Program-made: the position numbers and the translations under genes
Notes under the pieces: generated by a model
Database searches by the model: none
What the model was told of the DNA's origin: nothing
Seen by the model: only the letters and a program-made list of their open reading frames with translations
Part shown: one piece after another, positions 48,846 to 58,104 of the stretch
How positions within the stretch are numbered: position 1 is the first letter of the stretch
How the letters are laid out: every line of letters begins with the position of its first letter
Assembly: GCF_002858745.1 (NCBI RefSeq)
Contig: NZ_PJRO01000009.1
Location: 217,829 to 281,828 of the forward strand
Length of the DNA: 64,000 bases
Direction of reading: 5' to 3'
DNA from: Mesorhizobium loti
Lineage (GTDB): Bacteria > Pseudomonadota > Alphaproteobacteria > Rhizobiales > Rhizobiaceae

Positions 48846-50234
48846 TCAAACCTCGTGCAGATAGAGGTGATAGTCCAGTTCGCTGACCGTCCGGGCGACA
48901 CGCAGATATTCGGCCCATTTGATCTCCACAAAGGTTTTGTGCAGGTCCGGTCCGAGCGCGGTCTTCAGGAAGGATGAGGCGCGTGCCGCGTCGATTGCCG
49001 CACGCCAGTCGATGGGCATCTTGGTTCTGGCTTCGCCCGCCGCCTCATAACCGTTGCCGGTAACTTCAGGGCCTGGATCGAGTTTCTCGTCCAGCCCCTT
49101 GGCGATGCCGGCCAGGATGGTGGCGGCGACCAGATAGGGATTGGCGTCGACACCGGAAGGACGATGCTCGATGCGACGGTTCTTGGCATCGCCGGCCGGC
49201 ACACGCAAAGCCACCGAGCGGTTGTTGACGCCCCATGTCGGAGCAACCGGAGCATAGGATTGCGAAACGAACCGGCGCCAGGAATTGGCGTGCGGGGCAA
49301 ACACCAACATGGATTCAGCCATCGTCTCGGCCAGTCCGCCCAAGGCATTGAGCAGCAGCGGCGACCAGGTGCCGGGCGTTGTCTCGGTAAAGACGTTCTT
49401 GCCAGCGCCGTCCAGGAGCGAAGCGTGAAAATGCATGCCGGAACCGGCATATTTTTCAATCGGCTTGGCCATGAAACAGGCCGTGACGCCGTGGCGGCGG
49501 GCCTGCATGCGCACCACCCGCTTCAGCATGATGAGGTCGTCGGCGGCGCGCATCACATCCTTGCGGTAGTTCAGCGTCAGCTCGTACTGGCCCGGCGCAT
49601 ATTCCGAGATCACCGTTTCGGCCGGGATGCCTTGCGCCTTGGCAGCCGCGTAGATGTCGGAGAACAACGGCTCCATGCCATGCAGGTGGTCAACGGAATA
49701 TACTTCCGTCTTGCCGCTCCGGCGCCCATCCAGAACAGCGTTGGCTGGCTGCACCTTGCCGTCGGCGTCACGATCGTTGGCCAGCAGGAAGAATTCCAGC
49801 TCGAAGGCGCCTGCCGGATGCAGACCCTTGGCTGCCAGCGCCTCGACCTGACGGGCCAGTGCATGGCGCGGATCGGATGTCATCGGCTCGCCATCGAGAT
49901 GGTACATCGCCATCAGGACCTGTCCGCGCGGCGGGTTGGTGCCGTGCAGCGGCACCAACGTACCGGGGATCGGCCAGGCGCGCAGATCGCCGTCACCGGA
50001 GTCCCAGATCAGGCCGGTCTCGTGGACGTCCTCGCCGGTGATGTCGAGGCCGAGGATCGAGATCGGCATATGGCGGCCGTTTTCATAGACGCCGGCAAGC
50101 TCATGGCGACGCAGGATTTTGCCGCGCCCGACGCCATTGGCGTCGGTCAGGATGATGTCGAAGGCTTCGATTTCGGGGTGTCCATCAAGGAATGCCGAGG
50201 CTTCGGCAGGCGTCGAGCCGGAAGGTGAGGTCAT
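48846..50234 (-). CDS. Glutamine synthetase family, gamma-glutamyl ligase type
   Basis: A 462-residue GS-fold ligase. The C-terminal catalytic domain has the ATP motif KPIEKYAGSGMHFHASL and the substrate loop NNRSVALRVP; the N-terminal beta-grasp begins about residue 20. It resembles PuuA-type gamma-glutamylpolyamine synthetases more than GlnA: no adenylylation-site Tyr region is evident at the C terminus. ATG 50234 is preferred; the frame is open to 50294. It follows the class III aminotransferase gene by 34 bases, so both probably act on the same amine. Substrate unknown. Confidence 0.88.
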   Translation of the reverse strand: MTSPSGSTPAEASAFLDGHPEIEAFDIILTDANGVGRGKILRRHELAGVYENGRHMPISILGLDITGEDVHETGLIWDSGDGDLRAWPIPGTLVPLHGTNPPRGQVLMAMYHLDGEPMTSDPRHALARQVEALAAKGLHPAGAFELEFFLLANDRDADGKVQPANAVLDGRRSGKTEVYSVDHLHGMEPLFSDIYAAAKAQGIPAETVISEYAPGQYELTLNYRKDVMRAADDLIMLKRVVRMQARRHGVTACFMAKPIEKYAGSGMHFHASLLDGAGKNVFTETTPGTWSPLLLNALGGLAETMAESMLVFAPHANSWRRFVSQSYAPVAPTWGVNNRSVALRVPAGDAKNRRIEHRPSGVDANPYLVAATILAGIAKGLDEKLDPGPEVTGNGYEAAGEARTKMPIDWRAAIDAARASSFLKTALGPDLHKTFVEIKWAEYLRVARTVSELDYHLYLHEV

Positions 50235-50268
50235 GATTGCACTCTGAAGGATTGTTGTCTGGCTTCTC

Positions 50269-51651
50269 TCATGCCGCAAGCTTGGCGGCAACATCGGTGA
50301 AGGCGGCGACCAGCCGTTTCACCTGTGCCGCCGTGGTGACGGGGGAGACAAGCATCATGTTGTGGAACGGCGCAATCAACACACCGCGATTGACCAGTGC
50401 GATATGTACGGCTGCCTCCAGTTCCGGCGCATGCGCGGCTTCGGCCTCTGCGCCGTCGCCAAGCGGGCCGGGGGCGCAGATGAACTCGACGCGCGCACCG
50501 ACACGCATGACATGCCAGGGCAGGCCATGACGTTTTATGGCGACTGCCAGTCCGGCGGCGAGTTTGTCCGCCAGCCTTTCCATATGGGCGTAGTTTTCCG
50601 CCGTCATCACCTCTTCCAGCGTGGCACGCATGGTGGCGAACTGCAGAGGATTGGCCGACAGTGTCGTGCCCATGCCGGAATAGCCAGGCTCCTTGTCGCG
50701 GTTGTAGGCGGCATAGCGCGAGGCCATTTCTTCGCTCATGCCCCACACGCTTGCCGGCACGCCGCCGGCCACCGGCTTGCCAAGGACGAAAAGGTCCGGC
50801 TCGAGGCCATGGGTTTTGGTGTAGCCGCCGCGACCGGTCGAAATCGTGTGCGTCTCGTCGATCAGCAGCAGCGTTCCGGTCTCGCGGGTAAGACGCCTGA
50901 GCGCCTCGTGGAACCCAGGCTCCGGCAGCACCATGCAGGAATTGGTCAGCACCGGTTCGGTGATGACACAGGCTACGTCCCTTGCCTTGAGAGCCGCTTC
51001 CAGAGCGGGCATGTCGTTGAATTCGACGATTTTGGCGCGTTGGGTCAAATCCCGGAATTCACCGGCCAATCCTGGTCGGTTGATCGGCTTGCCGTCTTTC
51101 ATGCGCACCATCGTCTCGTCGACCGCGCCATGATAACAGCCGTTGAAAACGAGGATCTTGTCGCGGCCGGTCACGGCACGCGCCACGCGCAACGCAAACC
51201 GGTTGGCGTCGGTGGCGGTGGTGGCGATCTGCCAGTAAGGCAGGCCGAAGAGTTCCTGCAACAGTGTGCCGACGGCAAGCGCATCCTCGGACGGCAGCAT
51301 ATAGGTGAGGCCGCGTCCGGCCTGCTTGCGGATGGCGCGGGCGACTGGCGCCGGCGAATGGCCGAACATGGAGCCGGTGTCGCCGAGGCAGAAATCGTCC
51401 AGCTGGTTGCCGTCGACATCGGTGATGGTGGCGCGTCTTGCGCTCTCGACAAGGATGGGGAAGGGCGTCGGCCAGTCGGTCATCCAGTGCATCGGCACAC
51501 CGTCGAAATAGCCTGCGATGCCGTTGCCGGTGCGGGCCTGCGATTTCGGGCGGGCTTTTCGGAAAATCTCCGCCTCTGCTGCCTGCAGCTGTGCGATCCG
51601 CTTGGCGTCAATGCCGCCGATGCTGCTATTCGAACCCTTGCTTACGCTCAT
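50269..51651 (-). CDS. Class III PLP aminotransferase
   Basis: A 460-residue fold-type I aminotransferase, related to glutamate-1-semialdehyde aminomutase and omega-amine transaminases. LLLIDETHT holds the Asp that binds the pyridine nitrogen and VLGKPVAGGVPASVWG the Schiff-base Lys. NGCYHGAVDE is the usual segment before the active site. It leads the two-gene operon with the GS-like ligase. Pairing with a gamma-glutamyl ligase points to catabolism of a polyamine or other omega-amine. Haem synthesis is less likely given the context. Confidence 0.87.
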   Translation of the reverse strand: MSVSKGSNSSIGGIDAKRIAQLQAAEAEIFRKARPKSQARTGNGIAGYFDGVPMHWMTDWPTPFPILVESARRATITDVDGNQLDDFCLGDTGSMFGHSPAPVARAIRKQAGRGLTYMLPSEDALAVGTLLQELFGLPYWQIATTATDANRFALRVARAVTGRDKILVFNGCYHGAVDETMVRMKDGKPINRPGLAGEFRDLTQRAKIVEFNDMPALEAALKARDVACVITEPVLTNSCMVLPEPGFHEALRRLTRETGTLLLIDETHTISTGRGGYTKTHGLEPDLFVLGKPVAGGVPASVWGMSEEMASRYAAYNRDKEPGYSGMGTTLSANPLQFATMRATLEEVMTAENYAHMERLADKLAAGLAVAIKRHGLPWHVMRVGARVEFICAPGPLGDGAEAEAAHAPELEAAVHIALVNRGVLIAPFHNMMLVSPVTTAAQVKRLVAAFTDVAAKLAA

Positions 51652-51786
51652 TCACTCCCCCTGTTGGCGCGGACGCACTCTAAGCAAATGCGATCGACGA
51701 CCGCAATTGGCCGCATTGCAAAGGAGTGTTGGTTCAGCGCTTTTGTTGCGAATTTGGCCGAAAATATCTGCGGTGAGGTTGGCAGA

Positions 51787-52218
51787 TCAACTGTCGTGCA
51801 TGGCCGCGATGGCACGGCGCATCAGTGCCAGGAACACTTCCTTCTCCTGATCGGTGAAACCAGCCAGGGCGGTCGCGTTCTGGGCGCGAGCGGCATCAGT
51901 GGCCGGATCACAGAGCCTTTTTGATCTTTCCGTAAGGTGAATGGATTGCGATCGTCCATCGGCGGGGTTGGATCGGCGTTCGATCAGTCCGTCGCGTTCC
52001 ATGCGCGTCAACGTGTTGGCCATCGTCGCCTGCTCGACATCGAGACGGCGCACCAGTTCGCTCTGGGTCAATCCGTCCTCGTCCCATAACGCGAGCAGCG
52101 TCATGAATTGTGCTGGCGCCAGGCCCAGCGCGCTGATGCGCCGTTGCAGCCCCTTGGCGAACAGGCGCGCCATCTGGTTGGCGAGGAAGCCGGCCGAGCG
52201 TTCTTTCTGAAATGCCAT
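51787..52218 (-). CDS. MarR family regulator
   Basis: A 143-residue winged-helix repressor. Recognition-helix region LTQSELVRRLDVEQATMANTL, wing DGLIERRSNPADGRSQSIHLT, with dimer helices at both ends. It is divergent from a small membrane protein gene, and the 74-base gap holds several TAGCATGCTA-type palindromes, so it likely represses itself and that gene. An effector cannot be told from sequence. Confidence 0.88.
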   Translation of the reverse strand: MAFQKERSAGFLANQMARLFAKGLQRRISALGLAPAQFMTLLALWDEDGLTQSELVRRLDVEQATMANTLTRMERDGLIERRSNPADGRSQSIHLTERSKRLCDPATDAARAQNATALAGFTDQEKEVFLALMRRAIAAMHDS

Positions 52219-52225
52219 GGCTCAG

Positions 52226-52274
52226 CAATAGCTATTGAATAGCATGCTATGCAATGATATATAGCATGCTATTC
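52226..52274. promoter_or_regulatory. MarR operator candidates
   Basis: GAATAGCATGCTAT (52237-52250) and ATAGCATGCTATTC (52261-52274) are exact reverse complements, and each contains the perfect decamer palindrome TAGCATGCTA. A third small palindrome, CAATAGCTATTG, lies at 52226-52237. Centre spacing of the two main sites is 24 bases, near two helical turns. They fill the gap between the MarR gene and the divergent membrane protein gene. Confidence 0.8.
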
Positions 52275-52292
52275 AAATTGCGGGAGATCGCT

Positions 52293-52745
52293 ATGAAGGC
52301 GAAGGTTCACGCGGCGGCCGGTGCCGTCGCGCTGCTTGCCGTTGTCTGCTTCTGGCTGTCAACGGCGGCGGCTGAATTGTCGGGCGATGTGGAGGCGATC
52401 GCGGCGGTGAAATCCGGCATTCTCACCGGCATGCTCGTGCTCATTCCAGCCATGGCTCTGGCCGGAGCTTCCGGTTTTTCTCTGGGCAAAGGCTGGAAGG
52501 GTACGATCGTCCAGCGCAAGAAGCGCCGCATGCACTTTGTCGCCATCAACGGCCTGCTGATCCTGTTGCCGTCGGCCTACCTGCTTGCAGGCTGGGCAGA
52601 GCAGGGTCATTTCGACGCTGCCTTCGTCGCCGTGCAGGCGCTCGAGCTGATGGCCGGAGCGGCAAACATCACTCTGTTGTCGCTCAATATGCGCGACGGG
52701 CTGGCGCTGCGGCGTAAGCCGTCAGTGGTGCGTGGCGCCGGGTGA
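52293..52745 (+). CDS. Small four-helix membrane protein
   Basis: A 150-residue inner-membrane protein with four predicted hydrophobic segments (about residues 5-28, 42-62, 80-101 and 111-134) and a basic loop KGTIVQRKKRRMHF between the second and third. No domain is recognised. CGGGAGATCGCT precedes ATG 52293; an upstream frame to 52254 would run through the operators. Divergent regulation by the MarR protein is likely, so it may answer a toxic or phenolic compound, by analogy to many MarR targets. Confidence 0.72.
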   Translation: MKAKVHAAAGAVALLAVVCFWLSTAAAELSGDVEAIAAVKSGILTGMLVLIPAMALAGASGFSLGKGWKGTIVQRKKRRMHFVAINGLLILLPSAYLLAGWAEQGHFDAAFVAVQALELMAGAANITLLSLNMRDGLALRRKPSVVRGAG

Positions 52746-52748
52746 GGA

Positions 52749-53723
52749 TCAGGCAGTAATGTCGATGACACCGCAGTCGCCCGTAGCGCTGCCGAAGACC
52801 AGGCGGCGCTCGGCCTTGTCCCAGGTCAGCGCGGTGATGGCACCCTTGCCGGGGCGGCGCAGCATGACTTCCTTGGCGTCGTGGAAACGGGCGGCAATGA
52901 CCATGCCGTCTTCGTAGCCGATCGCAACGACATCTTCGCTGGGATGGCAGGCGACGGCAGTCACCATGGTGTTGCCGCGCGTGCCGAGTTCCAGTGGCGC
53001 CTTGCCCATCGGCCCGTCCTTGGCTTGGAACGGCCAGACGATCGTCGCCGGTGCACCGGAGCTGGCCAGCCACTTGCCGCGTGCGCTCCACGACAGGCTC
53101 TTCACCTTGGCAGGATAGCCGGACATGCGCATATGCTTGGCGTCGGCCAGCTTCCAGCCATGCAGCGCGTTTTCCTGCATGGTAGTGACCAGGAAATTGC
53201 CGTCCGGCGAGAAGGTGACGCCGGTATGCGCGCCAGCCCATTCCAGCTCGGTCGGCTTGCCGTCGGTGGCCGGGAAGTGCAGCGTGGCGCCGTTGTAGCG
53301 GGCAACGGCGATGCGCATGCCGCGCGGCGCGAAGGCCAGGCCCTCAACGGTGCGTGGGTGCTGGAATTCCTTGACCTTGCCATCCTTGAAACGGACGAAA
53401 GCGCTCTTGCCCGCGCCATAAGCGACCGCTTCTTGCGGTCCGGCGGCAACGCTGCTGATCCATTTGCGGCCCGCGGCGGCCAGTTCCTCGACAACGCCCT
53501 CCGGCTTGACGGAAAACACCTTGCCGTCCTCACCGCCGGTGATCAGGCGCTCGTTGGCCTGATCATAGACTGCGGCAAGCAGGCCGTCATTGGCTTGCAC
53601 GGTCTTGTGGCCGTTGTCCAACCTGTGCACCGTGCCATCGGCGAACGCGAAATGCGGCACGTCGTTGAGGAAAACGGCTGCGACGCAATGGCCGTCGATA
53701 TCAAGCGGGGCGACTGTGGGCAT
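52749..53723 (-). CDS. WD40 repeat protein
   Basis: A 324-residue beta-propeller protein with about six to seven WD40-like blades, for example VKSLSWSARGKWLASSGAPATIVWPF and TGVTFSPDGNFLVTT. There is no signal peptide and no catalytic motif. It lies downstream of the CobW-type GTPase gene on the same strand with a 125-base gap containing a hairpin. WD40-CobW pairs recur in alphaproteobacteria, which suggests a joint role in metal, probably zinc, handling; this is inference. The stop lies close to the convergent membrane protein gene. Confidence 0.85.
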   Translation of the reverse strand: MPTVAPLDIDGHCVAAVFLNDVPHFAFADGTVHRLDNGHKTVQANDGLLAAVYDQANERLITGGEDGKVFSVKPEGVVEELAAAGRKWISSVAAGPQEAVAYGAGKSAFVRFKDGKVKEFQHPRTVEGLAFAPRGMRIAVARYNGATLHFPATDGKPTELEWAGAHTGVTFSPDGNFLVTTMQENALHGWKLADAKHMRMSGYPAKVKSLSWSARGKWLASSGAPATIVWPFQAKDGPMGKAPLELGTRGNTMVTAVACHPSEDVVAIGYEDGMVIAARFHDAKEVMLRRPGKGAITALTWDKAERRLVFGSATGDCGVIDITA

Positions 53724-53768
53724 CGGGCAGAAAATCCATGCGATGTTTCGGACAGGCCATCAAAAGAC

Positions 53769-53801
53769 AGCCCCTCATCAGCTGAAAGCCGGTGAGGGGC
53801 T
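53769..53801 (-). terminator. Hairpin after the CobW gene
   Basis: AGCCCCTCA pairs with TGAGGGGCT around a 15-base loop. On the minus strand it is followed by GTCTTTTG, so it is a likely partial terminator between the CobW-type gene and the WD40 gene. Confidence 0.55.
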
Positions 53802-53848
53802 TACTCGACCTTGCCGGCCCAGGCAAGAAAAGTGCGATGGCGAGGTGC

Positions 53849-54922
53849 TTACGCCGCCTGGCAGGCGTCGAAGCTCGACTTCAGCCGTTCGGCATCGAGC
53901 TTGCGGCCGATGAACACCAGCCGGCTCTCATGCTTCTCGCCGTCCTTCCAGGCGCGCTGGTGATCGCCTTCGATGATCATGTGCACGCCCTGCAGCACAT
54001 AGCGGTCCGGATCGTCCTTCAGCGCGATGATGCCTTTGAGGCGCAGGATATTCGGCCCTTCCATCTGGGTGATCTTCTCGATCCAGGGAAAGAACTTCTT
54101 CGGGTCCATTTCACCGCCGCGCAGCGAAACCGACTGCACCGTCACGTCATGGATCGGCGACGCGTGATGGTGATGATCGTGATCGTGATGGTGATCATGG
54201 TCATGGTGATGATGGTGGTGGTCGTGATCGCAGTCCGGACCGCATTCATGATCGTGGTCATGGTCATGCGCCTCCAGGAAATGCGGATCGTTCTCCAGTG
54301 CGCGCGCCAAGTCGAAGGCGCCGCGGTCGAGCACTTCGGTCAGAGCCACGCCCGAACGCTGCGTGCGATGGATGCGGGCCGACGGGTTGATGGCGCGAAT
54401 GGTCGCTTCGACGGACGCGAGTTCCTCCGGCGTCACCAGGTCGGTCTTGTTCAGCACCACCACATCGGCGAAGGCGATCTGGTCCTCGGCCTCCTTGGAG
54501 TCCTTCAGGCGCAGCGGCAGGTGCTTGGCATCGACCAGCGCCACCACGGCGTCGAGCTTGGTCTTGGAGCGAACATCGTCGTCCATGAAGAAGGTCTGGG
54601 CGACCGGTGCCGGATCGGCGAGGCCGGTGGTCTCGACCAGAATGGCATCGAAACGGCCAGGCCGCCGCATCAGGCCTTCCACCGTGCGGATCAGGTCTCC
54701 GCGCACCGTGCAGCAGACGCAGCCATTGTTCATCTCGTAGATTTCCTCGTCGGATTCCACGATCAGATCGTTGTCGATGCCGATCTCGCCGAATTCGTTG
54801 ACGATCACGGCATAACGCTTGCCGTGGTTCTCGGAGAGGATGCGGTTGAGCAGCGTCGTCTTGCCGGCGCCGAGATAGCCGGTCAGCACGGTTACGGGGA
54901 TCTGCGTCTGTGTCTCGCTCAT
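53849..54922 (-). CDS. CobW/ZNG1-type metallochaperone GTPase
   Basis: A 357-residue G3E GTPase. The P loop is GYLGAGKTT near residue 15, the metal motif CVCC lies in [13 protein letters not shown], and NKTDLV is the G4 motif. A His/Asp-rich insertion (about 24 His between [10 protein letters not shown] and [10 protein letters not shown]) lies between the GTPase and the C-terminal CobW domain, as in zinc chaperones of this family. It likely delivers Zn to target enzymes under shortage. The adjacent genes do not point to cobalamin synthesis. ATG 54922 is preferred over an open frame to 54979. Confidence 0.9.
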   Translation of the reverse strand: MSETQTQIPVTVLTGYLGAGKTTLLNRILSENHGKRYAVIVNEFGEIGIDNDLIVESDEEIYEMNNGCVCCTVRGDLIRTVEGLMRRPGRFDAILVETTGLADPAPVAQTFFMDDDVRSKTKLDAVVALVDAKHLPLRLKDSKEAEDQIAFADVVVLNKTDLVTPEELASVEATIRAINPSARIHRTQRSGVALTEVLDRGAFDLARALENDPHFLEAHDHDHDHECGPDCDHDHHHHHHDHDHHHDHDHHHHASPIHDVTVQSVSLRGGEMDPKKFFPWIEKITQMEGPNILRLKGIIALKDDPDRYVLQGVHMIIEGDHQRAWKDGEKHESRLVFIGRKLDAERLKSSFDACQAA

Positions 54923-55207
54923 ATCGGGCCTCGAAAGGGAAATTTCACTCCATATAGGACGTCGGTTCCGCTTTTGCACCTGTCAAACCACTGATCCAGG
55001 CATCACTGCTGTCATTGCCGGAGGCAGCATTTTGCGCTGCAATAATGCTTTGTCATCTAACTGAAATAATCATCTGTCATTAGCCACGGCGAATGTTGCA
55101 TGGCTTGCCGGCAAAGCGGTTCATTTCGTCGGCCACTTTGAACACTCATTGCCAATCCGAGCGCCACGGCTATTGTGCCGATTTCGGCGCGGTCCAGGAG
55201 ACTGACC

Positions 55208-55699
55208 ATGGCCAAGGCTGACAAAAGCGCGACAATGAGCCGGCTGCATTCCGCCGCCCGATTGGCGAGAACGGCACTTGCCGCCCGATTGCTGACGCAC
55301 GGCTTTTATGCCGGGCAGGACCAGATCATGCTGGCGCTGAGCCGCGAAGACGGTCAGACGCCTGGCACGCTGGCCGACCGGCTGGGCGTCCGCCCGCCTA
55401 CGATCACCAAGACGATCAACAGGTTGCAGGCCCAGGGCTTTCTGGAAAAACGCGCCTCCAATGCCGATGCTCGTCAGGCGCATATTTTCCTGACCGATTC
55501 GGGCCGCGAAACCATCCATGCCATCGAGAAGTCGGTGAAGAAGACTGAGAAGCAGGCGCTGCGTGGCCTCGACAAGAAGGACCAGAAAGCGCTGTTCAAG
55601 CTCTTGGCCCGTATCGAGGCGAACCTGTCCGACGAAGAGATCGTGCTTACCGACGAGGACGAGGACGAACAGGAAGTTCGTCCCGCGGTTGCGGTTTAG
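55208..55699 (+). CDS. MarR-type regulator, LdtR-like
   Basis: A 163-residue winged-helix protein. Residues 5-35 form the first dimer helix (SRLHSAARLARTALAARLL), and QTPGTLADRLGVRPPTITKTI is the helix-turn-helix. An acidic tail, EIVLTDEDEDEQE, ends it. The sequence resembles LdtR, a MarR protein regulating L,D-transpeptidase and osmotic tolerance genes in Rhizobiales, but that identity is tentative. AGGAG precedes ATG 55208. Its stop overlaps the stop of the convergent AraC gene. Confidence 0.82.
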   Translation: MAKADKSATMSRLHSAARLARTALAARLLTHGFYAGQDQIMLALSREDGQTPGTLADRLGVRPPTITKTINRLQAQGFLEKRASNADARQAHIFLTDSGRETIHAIEKSVKKTEKQALRGLDKKDQKALFKLLARIEANLSDEEIVLTDEDEDEQEVRPAVAV

Positions 55700-56592
55700 G
55701 CAGCTGTCAGGATCTCGACCGGACTTTCGCCACGGATAAGTGCCGACCAGCGCCCCGGTGTCATGCCGAACGCCTTCTTGAACTGCCGGTTGAAATGGCT
55801 CTGGTCGCTGAAGCCGGCACCGGCGGCGATTTCCGCCAGAGGCGTACCGGCTGCCATCATCTTCTTTGCCTGCTCCAGCCGCCGCATCACCAGGAAGCGA
55901 TGTGGGCTGGTGGAAAACGCGGCGCGGAAATGGCGTGACAGGGCATAGCGGTCAAGGCCGGTGACTGCTTCCAGCTCTTCCGATCGCACCAGCTCCAACG
56001 CATTGTCCTTCAGATAGTCGCGCGCCAGGTTCGCCGCACGCCAGGCTGTCTTGCCTAAAGCTTTGGCCGGGCGGCTCGCATGCTGCTGCATGAAACCTGC
56101 CAGCTCAGCGACGAAATCGTCAACGAACAGTTCGTCCAACTCCCGGTCCAGTTCGCCAAGCGCACCGGCAAGCGCATTGCGGAAGCCGGCATCGTAGACG
56201 ATGCCTTCCGGCACGAAAGGAAGCGGCGCGCCGCCCATGGCGCCCGCAAGCAGCGACGGTTCCAGATACAGCATGCGGTAGCGCAGGCCGGTCTCCGTGC
56301 CGGCGCCGCCGTCATGCACTTCGTCTGGATGCAGCACGATCAATTGGCCGGGAAGGCTGTGCCGCATTGCGCCGCGATAGCGAAAGCTCTGCACGCCGGA
56401 AAGCGTGACGCCGATGGCATAGGTGTCATGGCGGTGCGGATCGAAAACCGGACCATGGAACCAGGCCTCGATGCGTTCCAGGCCTGCCGTGCCCGGCGCT
56501 TGCACGATACGGTCGCCACCGTCGTTTGCGCACAAACGTCCAAGACCCTGGAAGGCCTCGGCAGCTAGATCGGTGGACATCATTTCATTCAT
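55696..56592 (-). CDS. AraC family regulator
   Basis: A 298-residue regulator. The N-terminal cupin-like AraC-binding domain (about 45-140) has HRHDTYAIGVTLSGVQSFRYRG-type features, and the C-terminal ~100 residues hold two HTHs (LEAVTGLDRYALSRHFRAAF and LAEIAAGAGFSDQSHFNRQF) followed by PGRW. ATG 56592 is chosen; a TTG three codons earlier is possible. It is divergent from a DUF2000 gene 23 bases away and so likely controls it and perhaps the EamA exporter beyond. Such regulators often sense amino acids. Confidence 0.88.
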   Translation of the reverse strand: MNEMMSTDLAAEAFQGLGRLCANDGGDRIVQAPGTAGLERIEAWFHGPVFDPHRHDTYAIGVTLSGVQSFRYRGAMRHSLPGQLIVLHPDEVHDGGAGTETGLRYRMLYLEPSLLAGAMGGAPLPFVPEGIVYDAGFRNALAGALGELDRELDELFVDDFVAELAGFMQQHASRPAKALGKTAWRAANLARDYLKDNALELVRSEELEAVTGLDRYALSRHFRAAFSTSPHRFLVMRRLEQAKKMMAAGTPLAEIAAGAGFSDQSHFNRQFKKAFGMTPGRWSALIRGESPVEILTAA

Positions 56593-56615
56593 CGCAACCA
56601 ATATAGGAAGCTGCC

Positions 56616-57023
56616 ATGTTCGATACGAAATTTACAGTCGTGTTAAGGGAAGACCTCGCCGTCTGGCAAAAGCTCAATGTCACCGCATTCTTGAGCACCG
56701 GCATCGCCGCGCAATTTCCCGACATGATCGGCGAACCGTATCGCGACCGCACCGGCAACCTCTACAACGCGCTGTCCATCCAGCCGGTCATCGTCCTGTC
56801 GGCCGATCAGGCAACCTTGTCTGCGATCCATCGCCGCTCGCTGGAGCGAGACGTGAAGGTATCGCTCTATGTCGAGGAGATGTTCGCGACCGGCTTCGAT
56901 GCGCTCAACCGCGAAACCTTCGCTAAATTCGCCCCGGACGATGCCACGGTGGTCGGCCTTGCCTTGAGGGCGGACAGGAAGATCGTCGACAAGATCACCA
57001 AGGGCGCGCGCATGCACGCCTGA
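56616..57023 (+). CDS. DUF2000 family protein
   Basis: A 135-residue protein of the DUF2000 family. The opening FTVVLREDLAVWQKLNVTAFL and EPYRDRTGNLYNALSIQPV are characteristic, and the family is thought to have a peptidyl-tRNA-hydrolase-II-like fold. No activity is established. GGAAGC lies before ATG 56616. It is divergent from the AraC regulator and followed, after 111 bases, by an EamA exporter; this AraC-DUF2000-exporter layout suggests a small regulated unit, possibly for amino acid efflux. Confidence 0.85.
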   Translation: MFDTKFTVVLREDLAVWQKLNVTAFLSTGIAAQFPDMIGEPYRDRTGNLYNALSIQPVIVLSADQATLSAIHRRSLERDVKVSLYVEEMFATGFDALNRETFAKFAPDDATVVGLALRADRKIVDKITKGARMHA

Positions 57024-57134
57024 TGGACCAAGATCTCGACGCAAAATTCCAGAGCTGATGACATCTTTTGTGTTGCCGCTGCGCGGCTCTTCCCGCACAA
57101 GCGGACAAGACCATTTTCGTGACGCCTTGCCGCA

Positions 57135-58076
57135 GTGAACCAGCCAGACAGACAGGATGAAAGCGCGACGCCACCGGTGGCGATCGCCTACATGCTGTCT
57201 GTCTATGTGGTGTTCTCTTTCCTCGACACGTCGATCAAATATCTGGTCCTTGCCGGCTTGGCGCCACTGTTCATCGCCTGGGTCCGCTTCAGCGTCCATG
57301 TCGTGCTGGTGACAGGGCTATTTCGGGCGTGGCAAGACATCGGGCGCTTTCGCGCTGTCAATCTCAAGGCCCACATCCTGCGTGGCATGCTGCTGGCGGG
57401 ATCCACCCTCTGCAACATCGTGGCGTTGCGCACGCTGCAACTGGCGGAGACGACGTCGATCTATTTCTTCGGTCCGATGGTGATTACCGCGCTTGCGGGC
57501 CCGCTGCTCGGCGAATGGGCCGGCTGGCGACGCTGGCTGGCGATCCTGGCGGGTTTCGTGGGCGTGCTGGTGATCACCCGCCCGGGTGTCGGCGTGTTCG
57601 GCATCGGCCATCTGTTCGCGCTCGGCTCGATGCTCTCCAATTCGCTCTACGTGATCATGACGCGGCGCATGGCTGCGACCGAGACACCGGAAAGCCTCAT
57701 CTTCTATTCGGCTTTGGCGCCAGCCGTCATCCTTTCGCCGACGCTGTTCTTTCCCGCCACCTTGCCGGCGGATACCTGGCATTGGCTGATCCTGCTCATG
57801 CTCGGCGTGTTCGGCGGCTGCGGCCATTGGCTGCTGATCCGCGCCTACAAGCTGGCGACCGCCACTGCTTTGGCACCCTATCCCTATTCGCAGATGATCT
57901 GGATGATCGGTTTCGGCTACTTCATCTTCGACCAGTTTCCCGACGGCTGGACGCTTGGTGGAGCAGCCATCATCGTTGCCAGCGGGCTCTACATCCTGCA
58001 CCGCGAACACCGGTTGCGCGTGCGCAACAGGGCGGCCCTGGATGCCGAAACCGGCGAGCTGGCAAAAAAGCTTTGA
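57135..58076 (+). CDS. EamA-type DMT transporter
   Basis: A 313-residue inner-membrane protein with ten hydrophobic segments in two EamA halves (about 20-150 and 160-295). Typical pieces are VVFSFLDTSIKYLVL and AYKLATATALAPYPYSQMIWM. The family exports metabolites such as amino acids or purines; the substrate here is unknown. The start appears to be GTG 57135, since no ATG precedes the first membrane helix with a better site. It ends 66 bases before the LacI gene. Confidence 0.87.
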   Translation: MNQPDRQDESATPPVAIAYMLSVYVVFSFLDTSIKYLVLAGLAPLFIAWVRFSVHVVLVTGLFRAWQDIGRFRAVNLKAHILRGMLLAGSTLCNIVALRTLQLAETTSIYFFGPMVITALAGPLLGEWAGWRRWLAILAGFVGVLVITRPGVGVFGIGHLFALGSMLSNSLYVIMTRRMAATETPESLIFYSALAPAVILSPTLFFPATLPADTWHWLILLMLGVFGGCGHWLLIRAYKLATATALAPYPYSQMIWMIGFGYFIFDQFPDGWTLGGAAIIVASGLYILHREHRLRVRNRAALDAETGELAKKL

Positions 58077-58104
58077 TTTGCCGTCGTTCGATGGCATAAG
58101 CCAC

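Noticed and set aside
54160-54260. Apparent trinucleotide/hexanucleotide microsatellite
   Set aside because: The repeat-like DNA simply encodes the His/Asp-rich metal-binding insertion of the CobW-type GTPase.
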